Origin: Aquimarina mytili
Lineage (GTDB): Bacteria > Bacteroidota > Bacteroidia > Flavobacteriales > Flavobacteriaceae
DNA length: 64,000 nucleotides
Assembly: GCF_016735115.1 (NCBI RefSeq)
Contig: NZ_JAERQJ010000003.1
Span: forward strand, 62,001 to 126,000
Direction of reading: 5' to 3'
The notes below the pieces were generated by a model. That model did no database searches, had not been told where the DNA came from, and saw only the letters and a list, made by a program, of their open reading frames with translations. Both the position numbers and the translations under genes were made by a program. Positions 56,194 to 64,000 of the stretch are shown piece by piece (within the stretch, counting starts at the first letter, position 1; each line of letters begins with the position of its first letter).

Positions 56194-57382
56194 GAAGAAA
56201 AAAATTATTGTTGGACTGGTATCTATACTCTTTGCAGGAATGCTTGTTGGGTTTATAAAGATTGTAATATTTCCGTCAAACAAATCAAAATCTCAAAATA
56301 GAATTAGTATTGCCACCCCAAAAGTGATGGAAGAAAAGATTGATCGCAAATCAAAAATACAAAACTATGAAGAAGATAAATCTCTATCGCGAACAAAAAA
56401 TGAATTTATAAAAAATCTAAGTGATGTTGAGGATATTGCTCAAAAACAAACTCTGGAAGAGGAACCTATAATTACAGGTCAAAAAGAGCCTAAAGATAAA
56501 ACTCCAAAAATGCTGAGTAAAAATAAGCCTCGAAAATCTTCACAAAATAAAAGCACAAAAAAAAGAACAGAAGAGGATGATATCAATGATGAGTTGCAAA
56601 GAATTATGGCAATGCAAGATCAACTCATAGCCGAATCGAATATGGCGGGAGTATCAGGTGATCCAAATGATATAGAATCATTAATGCAATCTTATAATCA
56701 ATATGCCAATGTATATGGTCAAAACCCAGGAATTAATATGCAAAATCTGGGTCAGTTAGGGCTATCCCCCGAAGAAATTGCAGAAACCAATCAAAAAGCC
56801 AGCGAAAGGTTATCGAATTCTATCAAAGAAAAAATGACAAAGAAAAACTACTTTCTTGGAGCAGGATCTACGGATGGATCAGATGAGACTTTAGACCTAA
56901 TTCCTGCTGAGACTGTCGATCAAGGAGTCCTAGTAAACGGAAGTACTATTGCCATTAGAACAAAAAAAGCAGTGCGACTTAAAAATCCTGCATTACTAAT
57001 TCCAAAAGGAGCCATTATCTATGGTAAAGTGAATATTTCGACAGACAGACTATTAATTGACATCAATAGCTACAAAAAGCGAGACAAACTATACATTCTT
57101 GATTTTAGCCTTTTTGATTATGACGGCCGAGAGGGTGTGCACTTAGGCAATAGAACCTGGCCAAAAATACCATCAAAAGTAACCAAAGATGTATATGATT
57201 ATGCCTATCAAAGAGGCACTCAGGCAGCTGCTTTTGGAGGTAATTCTAGTATCGATCTAGATCAGGCAAAAGATGTTGCTGTCCTCTCTGGTGCTAAAGA
57301 AATAAGTCAGGAAATATTTGAAAAGAGGAGAGTTTTCATGCCTAAAAAATATCATTTATGGTTTAATATCAACACCAAATAA
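56186..57382 (+). CDS. traM: Conjugative transposon TraM-like protein (VirB10-like)
   Basis: 398 residues. One membrane helix (about 6-28) is followed by a Lys/Glu-rich low-complexity stretch (about 35-140), a coiled region (about 130-215) and a C-terminal domain (about 230-395). The latter holds TKKAVRLKNPALLIPKGAIIYGKVNIS and LDFSLFDYDGREGVHLG, which match TraM of Bacteroidota conjugative elements. TraM spans the envelope like VirB10. It overlaps the upstream peptidase by 8 bases and ends two bases before traG, so these genes are tightly coupled. Confidence 0.85.
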   Translation: MDKKKKIIVGLVSILFAGMLVGFIKIVIFPSNKSKSQNRISIATPKVMEEKIDRKSKIQNYEEDKSLSRTKNEFIKNLSDVEDIAQKQTLEEEPIITGQKEPKDKTPKMLSKNKPRKSSQNKSTKKRTEEDDINDELQRIMAMQDQLIAESNMAGVSGDPNDIESLMQSYNQYANVYGQNPGINMQNLGQLGLSPEEIAETNQKASERLSNSIKEKMTKKNYFLGAGSTDGSDETLDLIPAETVDQGVLVNGSTIAIRTKKAVRLKNPALLIPKGAIIYGKVNISTDRLLIDINSYKKRDKLYILDFSLFDYDGREGVHLGNRTWPKIPSKVTKDVYDYAYQRGTQAAAFGGNSSIDLDQAKDVAVLSGAKEISQEIFEKRRVFMPKKYHLWFNINTK

Positions 57383-57383
57383 T

Positions 57384-59732
57384 ATGAAAAGCGAAACGAT
57401 AGAATCAATATTTCCGATTTACGCTATAGAAGACGATTTAATCGTCTCTAAAAAGGGAGATATAAGTGTGGCCTATAAGCTAACATTACCCCAAATATAT
57501 TCTCTGGATACCGAAGATATTAATAGAATCAACCAGTTATTTGATAAATTAATACGGTCATTACCCGAAAACACCGTTATACAGAAACAAGATTATTTCT
57601 TCATTGATAGTATAAAAGAAGGAATTAGCAAGGGAGATCATATGCTATGTCGCAGTGATAACAAGTTCTTCTATGAAAAACCTACCTTAAGTCATGAGTG
57701 CTATTTATTTATCACCAAAGACTCGAAAAAGAAAATAGGTATCACCAGCTCTCCTAAACTTTATGAAAAGTATATGGAAGAAGTGGATAGTTTTTTAAAG
57801 GTAGTAAGCGCTAGTATGTCTTTTCTCGCTAAAGAAGATTATTTTACTATACAGAAGATTAATACAGATGAAATACTAGAAGTAATTGGCAAATATTTTT
57901 CGTTATCCAATAGTGGTGAACAATCATTAAAGGATTTGTTTTTCGACAAAAGACTTCAGGTCGGTAATCAGGTAGGAGAAATGTATGCCATAACTTCATA
58001 TGATCAGCTTCCCCTAACCATAGAATCGACAAAGAAAAACATAGATTTTTCAACTCAGAAAACCGATTTTCAAATTCCATTCATTCAGCCCATTTGTTTG
58101 GGTTTAGAATGCAACCATATATACAATCAGGTTATCTATATTGACAGTTCTAAAAGTATTTTTTCAAAATTAAAAACAAAGCTTAATCAGTTTAAGAGTT
58201 TAGCGATTCTATCTAAAGAAAATGAGGTGACGTATGATCAGATTGATAAACTAGTAAGCGATTCTATCGAAAAGGAATTACGATTTGTGAATCAACATTT
58301 CAATATCATCATCTGGAATACTTCTGAAGACCGGTTAGAAAACAACAAACATCAACTTGAAAATTCTTTTAAAGAGCTCGGTATTGTTCCTTACCAAATT
58401 AAATTTTCATTAAAGGATCTCTATATCAATAACGCACCTGGTGCTGCAGTATACATTCCTGAAAATTATAAGTTTATTGGCATATCAGAGCAAACTCCCA
58501 TCTTTTTAAACCTCGAAAGCTACTATAAAGGAAACAAAGACGGCATACTGCTAAGTGACAGAAAAAATGGGGCCCCGGTAAGGCTTGATCTTTGGGATGA
58601 ACCTTTAAAAAGAGGGCTTATCGTAAATAGAAATAGATTGATTTTTGGGCCTTCAGGAACAGGAAAATCATTTCTTATTAATCATATCGCTAGTCAATAT
58701 TACGAACAAGGGCACCATATCGTCATGATTGATATTGGCAACTCTTATAAGAAATTATGTCAACTGGTAAAAGGACAATATTTTGCCTATGACCCTGACA
58801 TGCCTCTACAGTTTAATCCATTTTATTTTAGTGAAATTGCTGAAGTTAACAACGATAAAAAAGTATTTCTTACCTCATTGATTCTTTTCTTATGGAAAGG
58901 TGATGATCCATGTATGAGAGAAGAAAAGCAAATTGTTGGTCTATACTTAGACGCATACTATGATCACCTTTCTTCAGATTCATCCCTATTTCCTTGCATG
59001 TCTTCTTTCTATGAGTTTGTTGACAAGAATACCGTGTTGGAAGATGAAGAACGATATTTTGACAAGATTAGCTTTCAATTATCCATTCGTGATTTTCATG
59101 ATGGAAAATATGGGCAAATTCTTAATTCAAGAAAGCAAATCAATCTGGTCCAGGAGAGATTTATTGTTTTTGAAATGGACAATATAAAAGATCACCCTGT
59201 TTTATTCCCTTTGGTTACTATGCTATGTATTGATGTGGTTATGGGAAAAATCAGAAAAATTCCGGAAGTAAAAAAATCCATTTTTATCGATGAGTGTTGG
59301 AAACCAATATCCAAAGGTGAAATGGCACAATTTATAAAATACTTATACAAAACAGTGAGAAAATTCTACGGCGAAGTTGCTATAGCCACACAGGATGTAG
59401 AAGATATTTTAGATACCCCAGCTGGTCCAGCCATGATTAACAATACCGATACCATGATCTTATTGTCGCACAAAAAGAAAATGGCGGCCAAAGACAAGTT
59501 TGCTCAATTTCTATCTTTTAGCGAATCGGATCTAGAGAAATTATTCTCTACAGACAAAAGGGAAGTTTTTGTGAAAGTCGGCAGTGTCTCTAATGTATAT
59601 AAAGTGAATGTCTCACCAGAACGCTATGCCTGTTATTCATCTAATGCCGATGAAAACAAATTGATTTATGACATCTATAACGAAAAGAAAAACATGAAAC
59701 TCGCTTTAAGAGAATTTGTTGAAAATAATTAA
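57384..59732 (+). CDS. traG: TraG/VirB4-type conjugation ATPase
   Basis: About 782 residues from the ATG at 57384. A TTG frame extends back to 57318 inside traM, but that start is not needed. The N-terminal domain begins IESIFPIYAIEDDLIVSKKGDISVAYKLTLPQIYSLD, typical of TraG (VirB4 homolog). The C-terminal ATPase has Walker A GPSGTGKS (422-429) and Walker B SIFIDECWKPI (Asp636, Glu637), followed by the TATQDVEDIL-like motif (IATQDVEDILD). It energises pilus and channel assembly. Confidence 0.93.
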   Translation: MKSETIESIFPIYAIEDDLIVSKKGDISVAYKLTLPQIYSLDTEDINRINQLFDKLIRSLPENTVIQKQDYFFIDSIKEGISKGDHMLCRSDNKFFYEKPTLSHECYLFITKDSKKKIGITSSPKLYEKYMEEVDSFLKVVSASMSFLAKEDYFTIQKINTDEILEVIGKYFSLSNSGEQSLKDLFFDKRLQVGNQVGEMYAITSYDQLPLTIESTKKNIDFSTQKTDFQIPFIQPICLGLECNHIYNQVIYIDSSKSIFSKLKTKLNQFKSLAILSKENEVTYDQIDKLVSDSIEKELRFVNQHFNIIIWNTSEDRLENNKHQLENSFKELGIVPYQIKFSLKDLYINNAPGAAVYIPENYKFIGISEQTPIFLNLESYYKGNKDGILLSDRKNGAPVRLDLWDEPLKRGLIVNRNRLIFGPSGTGKSFLINHIASQYYEQGHHIVMIDIGNSYKKLCQLVKGQYFAYDPDMPLQFNPFYFSEIAEVNNDKKVFLTSLILFLWKGDDPCMREEKQIVGLYLDAYYDHLSSDSSLFPCMSSFYEFVDKNTVLEDEERYFDKISFQLSIRDFHDGKYGQILNSRKQINLVQERFIVFEMDNIKDHPVLFPLVTMLCIDVVMGKIRKIPEVKKSIFIDECWKPISKGEMAQFIKYLYKTVRKFYGEVAIATQDVEDILDTPAGPAMINNTDTMILLSHKKKMAAKDKFAQFLSFSESDLEKLFSTDKREVFVKVGSVSNVYKVNVSPERYACYSSNADENKLIYDIYNEKKNMKLALREFVENN

Positions 59733-59762
59733 ATCCAAAACCAGCTTAGATACTACAATACT

Positions 59763-60599
59763 ATGAAACACTTTATACTATTTTTAATCATCATGGTCAT
59801 CCCCTACTCTAATTATGGCCAAACCAACTTAGTCCCTTTACTTAAGCAAGATACCTTACACGTTTCAGATATTAAAACGACACATCTCTTATTCGATAAG
59901 GATATCAAATACCTTGATATAGGATCCCCATATTTTGTTGCCGATACGCTACAGCAAATGGTTAGGCTAAAACATATAGGAGAAGAGTTGATCGATGCCA
60001 GAAGCCAGATCTCTAACCTTACAGTAATTACCAATGATGGTGGTTATTACTCTATTGTCTTAGGGTACAATCGTTTTGCCGAAAAACTAACTTACAAAGT
60101 GAAACCATCGAATCAAATAGTTTCTATTTTCAAAAAAGAAGTTGGGATAGAAAAAGAAAAATCAGATGAATTGACTTCGCTATGTTCTCAGCTCGAAAAA
60201 CAGGGAGCCAATGTGCGAATCAAAAATGGCAAAAAAGGAGACTTGAGAGTAGACATTACCGGGATCTTTTATATCGACGAGAAAATAGGAATACGCATTG
60301 AACTTAAAAACGAATCTACTATCGATTTTGATATCGACAATATTCTATTCAGAACCAAATTACATAAACGATTTTCTAAAGACTATCTATATCAGGAAAG
60401 AGTAATTCCTACCATACATATGTGTGCAGCTAGTATGGAAATTATTGGTCACGGGCGACAAAGCATTGTGATGTTATTTGACAAATTCATGCTTAACGAA
60501 AAAGAGAAACTAGCCATAGACATTTTTGAAGAGAATGGAGGTAGATCAGTAAGTACAACAATACCTAGAGAAAAATTATTACAACCAAAAATTCTTTAA
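59763..60599 (+). CDS. traN: Conjugative transposon TraN-like protein (DUF4138, VirB9-like)
   Basis: 278 residues with a signal peptide (MKHFILFLIIMVIPYSNYG, then QTNL). The N-terminal part TTHLLFDKDIKYLDIGSPYFVAD and NLTVITNDGGYYSIVLGYNRFAEKL matches DUF4138 TraN. The C-terminal half contains a beta domain ending IHMCAASMEIIGHGRQSIVMLFDKF. In VirB systems VirB9-like proteins form the outer part of the core with VirB10. It ends one base before the next gene, so co-translation with the following genes is likely. Confidence 0.85.
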   Translation: MKHFILFLIIMVIPYSNYGQTNLVPLLKQDTLHVSDIKTTHLLFDKDIKYLDIGSPYFVADTLQQMVRLKHIGEELIDARSQISNLTVITNDGGYYSIVLGYNRFAEKLTYKVKPSNQIVSIFKKEVGIEKEKSDELTSLCSQLEKQGANVRIKNGKKGDLRVDITGIFYIDEKIGIRIELKNESTIDFDIDNILFRTKLHKRFSKDYLYQERVIPTIHMCAASMEIIGHGRQSIVMLFDKFMLNEKEKLAIDIFEENGGRSVSTTIPREKLLQPKIL

Positions 60600-60600
60600 G

Positions 60601-61104
60601 ATGAAAACTTTCTTTATTGTAATTGCATTCTTAACCGCTTCTAACTGCCTGGGGCAAATACCTTATTTCGATTCAGGATTTCTTTCACGAGTATTTGAAA
60701 GTAATAGTGCAAGAGGTGCCAGGCGGGCGACCCAAAGAACCACCATAGCGTATAATGGAGCAGCAGCCACTACAGCCTTTGAGTATGCATCTAGAACACG
60801 ATTAAATTTTAACCCTTTTAGTAGTACCAGAATTGATTATATACGCTATAGAAATATGTGCAACGCCTACCTAAACCCCTTTAAAAAAAGAAAATGTACC
60901 AATAGATTTAATTATCTAAAAGAGGCTCATACCCAGGTTATGGATCTAATGAAAGTACATACTTCTAGTCAAATCAACCAAGGAGTAAAGGAGCAGATTG
61001 TAGAAAAATACGCGAGTATCACCAATACTATATTTAACGAATTAGAGCAAATGAAAATACAAGCTGAAAAAAATAGATTCTCAAGGTTCCTTATTGCCAG
61101 ATAA
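60601..61104 (+). CDS. Small secreted protein of unknown family in the secretion cluster (1 of 5)
   Basis: 167 residues with a signal peptide (MKTFFIVIAFLTASNCLG, then QIPYFDSG). The mature protein is basic and helical (ARGARRATQRTTIAYNGAAATTAFEY, EQMKIQAEKNRFSRFLIAR) with two cysteines, in NMCNAY and RKCTNR. No family is recognised. Helical secreted proteins at this place could play the VirB5/TraI part of the pilus tip, but that is speculation. It is one base after traN. Confidence 0.75.
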   Translation: MKTFFIVIAFLTASNCLGQIPYFDSGFLSRVFESNSARGARRATQRTTIAYNGAAATTAFEYASRTRLNFNPFSSTRIDYIRYRNMCNAYLNPFKKRKCTNRFNYLKEAHTQVMDLMKVHTSSQINQGVKEQIVEKYASITNTIFNELEQMKIQAEKNRFSRFLIAR

Positions 61105-61157
61105 ATTTAAACCCCTGGAAAATAAAGTCTTTAGTTCATTCTTTAAAAGAAGAATTC

Positions 61158-61757
61158 ATGAAAAACAATCACATATTCTTAATCCTATTCATACTGATTT
61201 GTCAAACAGGGTTTAGCCAGTTGTTTCATTTTCATATTAATAATAACGATGGGCCTACCCGTCGCAAGCTAGGTCAATTAATCCTAACGTTGACTTCAAA
61301 AAATACGGCGTTGGGTATTACAAATGCTGCATTAAACAATGCTTTAATAAGTCATCGTAATCACTTGCGCAAAAACTACAGTAGAAACTCTTTTGATAGA
61401 AAAGATAATTTCTTACTCAATTCTGCTGGTTCTGCTACTTTAAGTTTGGGAACATCGGTACTGAGTAGGTACCCCAAACTACCATATATGACAAAGACAA
61501 AAAGAGATTATATCGAAGCAATAACTATGGACAAAGCAATACTACTCGGTTTACAATATATCGATGCTCGCAAAGTGAAATCTGGGCGACGTCAAGAAAT
61601 TTATCGATTAAGAGGTGAGCTTATCAGAGAATTCTCAAAAAATGATAAAGAAGCTAGAAAAATACTGTTGTTCTCTGCAGCCGGTTGGTCCATAGTAAAC
61701 TATGCTACCTTTTCAGAAATGATAAGGACATTAAAAGCTGTAGAAACCACCTTTTAA
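61158..61757 (+). CDS. Small secreted protein of unknown family in the secretion cluster (2 of 5)
   Basis: 199 residues with a signal peptide (MKNNHIFLILFILICQTGFS, then QLFHFH). A His- and Asn-rich mature start is followed by helices (GQLILTLTSKNTALGITNAALNNAL, DKAILLGLQYIDARKVKSGRR). The hydrophobic central stretch LLNSAGSATLSLGTSVL may insert in a membrane or form a helical hairpin. No family is recognised. It follows gene 1 after 53 bases and is 8 bases before the next. Confidence 0.72.
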   Translation: MKNNHIFLILFILICQTGFSQLFHFHINNNDGPTRRKLGQLILTLTSKNTALGITNAALNNALISHRNHLRKNYSRNSFDRKDNFLLNSAGSATLSLGTSVLSRYPKLPYMTKTKRDYIEAITMDKAILLGLQYIDARKVKSGRRQEIYRLRGELIREFSKNDKEARKILLFSAAGWSIVNYATFSEMIRTLKAVETTF

Positions 61758-61765
61758 AATATCTT

Positions 61766-62293
61766 ATGATGCGTACAATCCTATGTATACTATTACTTAA
61801 AAGTGTAGCCGTTTTTTCTCAATGGATCGATCCTGGATCACTATCGGGATCAAGCGCAGCCACTTTTCAATATATGATATTGGGAAATGCAGACCGAAAT
61901 TTAACCAGACAGGTTAATAGATTTACTATTCAATATTCAAAAAGGATACCGTATCTAATGTTGTCTTCTAGTCTTACTAAAAAAATAAACACACAAATAG
62001 ATACCGCCATACGTAGGTACAATTTTTTGGTTAGTAGAAATAATTCATTGGTTTTCTTCAGATACTCCAGAAAAAGAAATAACGCTAAAGCACTTACCAT
62101 CATAAAGAAGATGCTTGATAATCTCGAACGAGAATTAAACAAACAAAACTCAATAGGAGTTATTCACGGAGAAAAATTAAACTTATATCAAAATGCTATG
62201 AAGTCATTATCCAAAATACATCGCTTGATGGATATTATAGAAGATAATGTTGCCCAAAGTAAATTATTAGATGCAATCACAAGAAGAAAATAA
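61766..62293 (+). CDS. Small secreted protein in the secretion cluster (3 of 5), faint TraI-like start
   Basis: About 175 residues from the ATG at 61766; a TTG frame reaching back to 61685 would overlap gene 2 and precede the signal. The signal (MMRTILCILLLKSVAVFS) is followed by QWIDPGSLSG. Conjugative TraI (DUF4141) proteins, as I remember them, also begin mature chains with QWxxxDPGNL, so a distant link is possible. The rest is helical and basic (RYSRKRNNAKALTIIKKMLDNLERELNK). Its end overlaps gene 4 if that starts at 62271. Confidence 0.7.
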   Translation: MMRTILCILLLKSVAVFSQWIDPGSLSGSSAATFQYMILGNADRNLTRQVNRFTIQYSKRIPYLMLSSSLTKKINTQIDTAIRRYNFLVSRNNSLVFFRYSRKRNNAKALTIIKKMLDNLERELNKQNSIGVIHGEKLNLYQNAMKSLSKIHRLMDIIEDNVAQSKLLDAITRRK

Positions 62294-62300
62294 TCGCAAA

Positions 62301-62897
62301 ATGATACTTAATAGAAGAAATATAAAAACCCTGGGAATATTGATCCAAGACTATAAAAAAAACATACTCCTGTATATTCTTTTGATAGTCACATTACACC
62401 TTGCAAAGGCTCAGATTGTGATCAATGTACCAGGGTATTTTACTGATTTTGCTTCGCAAAGTAGCTATGTTGCTCTTAATACATCTAATACGATTATGTC
62501 AACACAGGTCGCTACTCAATCAGGAATTGCAGGTTCGATGAGCACAGTATTTGATAATCAAAATGATGAACTGAGTAGTATTAATTTTTATTTAAAACTC
62601 AGGAAAAATGGCATTAAAAAATTTATAAGCGGCCCTGGATTCAACAGACCTTTGGGGTATACAAGTTATGGATATATCGAAAAAAGATATCCAATTATTA
62701 ACCTTACTAGTCCTTCAGATGTTTTTAGAAATACAAGAATTAGATGGAGGTATCGAAAAAAACTCTTTGCTGAGAGTCAAAAAGTTGATCATTATCTAAA
62801 TCGACGGAACCCCATTCCTGAAGGAGAACGAGTTTTATTAGTACTTACTGCTTTAGAGAACGTAATCAATATTACCCTTGAAAATGAAACATACTAG
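62301..62897 (+). CDS. Small secreted protein of unknown family in the secretion cluster (4 of 5)
   Basis: About 198 residues from the ATG at 62301; an upstream ATG at 62271 inside gene 3 adds 10 residues and cannot be excluded. The N-terminus has a long basic n-region (MILNRRNIKTLGILIQDYKKN) and a hydrophobic helix (ILLYILLIVTLHLAKA) before QIVINV, so it may be a signal peptide or an anchor. The mature part is Ser/Thr-rich (SSYVALNTSNTIMSTQVATQSG), then basic. No family is recognised. It overlaps the next gene by 14 bases. Confidence 0.68.
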   Translation: MILNRRNIKTLGILIQDYKKNILLYILLIVTLHLAKAQIVINVPGYFTDFASQSSYVALNTSNTIMSTQVATQSGIAGSMSTVFDNQNDELSSINFYLKLRKNGIKKFISGPGFNRPLGYTSYGYIEKRYPIINLTSPSDVFRNTRIRWRYRKKLFAESQKVDHYLNRRNPIPEGERVLLVLTALENVINITLENETY

Positions 62898-63453
62898 TAT
62901 TATAATAATATTCATCCTTTGTTTTACAAAAGGTATTGGGCAATCCTCATCACTAGCAGATGCATTGGTAGCTAAGCAAAAGGCAACTATTTCGGGGCTA
63001 TTGATTGGAGAAATTATGTTAAAAAACCAGCAAGCCTCACTAATTCAACAATTAAGATCTCAAGAAGTTAAATACGCCCGAAAAAGAGGGCCTTTATCAA
63101 ATATCTCTAATGTTCTGGTATTTAGTACAGTTCAAACCATTATATCGACTTTGGGGACTAAAATCGCTAAAATAGAACACAATATTAAGGTGCGGAAATA
63201 TTCAACTTTGGGTATACGTCATGGACTATCAAGACATGAGGCAGAACTAAAAAGAGAGAAAGAATATTTCAACAGGCTAAAAGAAGAATATCAAACTCTC
63301 CAGATTGGTTTATCCATAAGTGGAGGAGCTGGATACAATTATACCGCTTTTCAAAAATTATTATTGAGAGTCATGACAGTCAGGGCAAAAATATTCGAGA
63401 TCGATAAAGAAGTAAAGAGTCTCATGGGAGCGAGTTGGCTTTTATCAAAATAA
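62884..63453 (+). CDS. Small secreted protein of unknown family in the secretion cluster (5 of 5)
   Basis: 189 residues from the ATG at 62884 (a TTG at 62878 is also in frame). Signal MKHTSIIIIFILCFTKGIG, then QSSSLADAL. The mature chain looks like a helical hairpin bundle (AKQKATISGLLIGEIMLKNQQASLIQQL, LSRHEAELKREKEYFNRLKEEYQTLQ), with no cysteine. It lies 12 bases before the TraJ-like gene, the position held by traI in CTnDOT-like operons. That position hints at a VirB5-type role but sequence alone does not prove it. Confidence 0.72.
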   Translation: MKHTSIIIIFILCFTKGIGQSSSLADALVAKQKATISGLLIGEIMLKNQQASLIQQLRSQEVKYARKRGPLSNISNVLVFSTVQTIISTLGTKIAKIEHNIKVRKYSTLGIRHGLSRHEAELKREKEYFNRLKEEYQTLQIGLSISGGAGYNYTAFQKLLLRVMTVRAKIFEIDKEVKSLMGASWLLSK

Positions 63454-63465
63454 AAAATAAAACGT

Positions 63466-64000
63466 ATGGATTTAATAGACGCAATAGAAACGTTTCAAAG
63501 AGCAGTATTTTCTGGTGAACTAGGAGCCAGTAACCTTCTAGGGTTAAATGACTATGTAGACTATATAATAGGTTACGCATATGGATTGGCCTCCATCATT
63601 ATGGTGGTTCTAGTGGGTTCTAAGGTTATTGTTTATTTTGTTAATCCTTCAGGAAATATGGATCCCTACATTCTTGTTAAACCTATATTGATTTTAATAG
63701 GGTTAGCACTATATCAGCCTTTGGTCGAAAACCTACTGGTAAGGCCCACAAACATTATTGGAGACATTACAACTGAAGCAGGAATGTTTGTAACCAGCTC
63801 TGGAAATATTAATGCTTTTGAAGATAGTTACAACTCTAGCATTACCAATATTCAGGATACATCTACAAATCCAGATGGGTCATCCGGGGATGGTATATAC
63901 GATATCTTACAGGTCAACCCAATATTAGAAATCATACATCTTTTGATCTATTTTATTGCTTCGGTAGTTGCGGGTTATGTTATGCTGAGACAACTTATAT
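63466..64000 (+). CDS. TraJ/VirB6-like membrane protein, truncated by the window end
   Basis: 178 codons from the ATG at 63466 to the end of the window. The N-terminus (MDLIDAIETFQRAVFSG) is followed by hydrophobic helices (YAYGLASIIMVVLVGSKVIVYFV; PYILVKPILILIGLALYQPLV; LEIIHLLIYFIASVVAGYVML) and a Ser/Asn-rich loop between. Several helices, the position after the secreted genes, and the TraG/TraM/TraN context fit TraJ (VirB6 family), the polytopic inner-membrane part of the channel. The stop lies outside the window. Family assignment is by layout and topology. Confidence 0.72.
   Translation, partial: MDLIDAIETFQRAVFSGELGASNLLGLNDYVDYIIGYAYGLASIIMVVLVGSKVIVYFVNPSGNMDPYILVKPILILIGLALYQPLVENLLVRPTNIIGDITTEAGMFVTSSGNINAFEDSYNSSITNIQDTSTNPDGSSGDGIYDILQVNPILEIIHLLIYFIASVVAGYVMLRQLI

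Noticed and set aside
53644..64000. A type VI (subtype iii) secretion system
   Set aside because: The ATPases are VirD4 and VirB4 type, and TraM and TraN matches point to type IV. No sheath, tube or ClpV-like gene is present.
1..64000. CRISPR array, rRNA, tRNA or insertion sequence
   Set aside because: No regular spaced repeats, transposase reading frame with terminal repeats, or cloverleaf-like gene was seen on either strand; a dedicated tRNA or CRISPR scan was not possible.

Overview
This window is an AT-rich chromosomal segment from a marine-type member of the Flavobacteriaceae (Bacteroidota). It carries type IX secretion parts (Plug protein, PorT, two cargo proteins with C-terminal sorting domains), an Nqr sodium pump, a TamL-type lipoprotein, the short Bacteroidota sigma factor, and TAnnTTTG promoter elements. 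Signal peptides are followed almost uniformly by glutamine. The genus cannot be fixed from the sequence alone.

Layout. 1-4.7 kb: 3' end of map, a SAM methyltransferase, a large exported TPR-CHAT protease-like protein, and a previously unlisted 59-residue double-glycine leader peptide. 4.7-14 kb: apbE with a small partner gene, a DUF4846 protein, an outer-membrane barrel, then the minus-strand nqrABCDEF operon; ApbE attaches the covalent FMNs that Nqr needs. 14-32 kb: mostly housekeeping genes, including the T9SS Plug protein, an astacin-like lipoprotein with two starch-binding-like modules, DUF3667-apaG, an NRDE protein, pruA, a GNAT acetyltransferase, rsmG, a desaturase-aminotransferase pair, trkA-trkH, ubiE-porT and an rRNA methyltransferase. 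32-43.3 kb: tamL, fbaA, accD, a lipoprotein, rpsO, pnp, rpoD, a BLUF blue-light sensor and rpe, most with clear intrinsic terminators. 43.3-53.4 kb: a membrane-anchored AraC regulator, an FG-GAP/ASPIC T9SS cargo, a YpdA-like reductase, an M90-like peptidase, galK-galT, and a GMC oxidoreductase carrying both a Tat signal and a T9SS sorting domain.

From 53.6 kb to the window end all genes are on the plus strand and form a type IV secretion (conjugation-type) cluster. It contains a VirD4-type coupling protein, an M23 endopeptidase, TraM (VirB10-like), the TraG/VirB4 ATPase, TraN (VirB9-like), five consecutive small secreted proteins of unknown family, and the start of a TraJ/VirB6-like membrane protein. 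The core families are recognisable, but the order differs from the CTnDOT-type tra operon and the five secreted proteins are unexplained. No relaxase, integrase or attachment site is visible in the window. This cluster is the best candidate for an undescribed variant system; the exported TPR-CHAT protein next to a double-glycine peptide is the second.

Many starts were moved from a TTG or GTG to an internal ATG where signal peptides, family starts or overlaps supported it; the reasons are given per entry.
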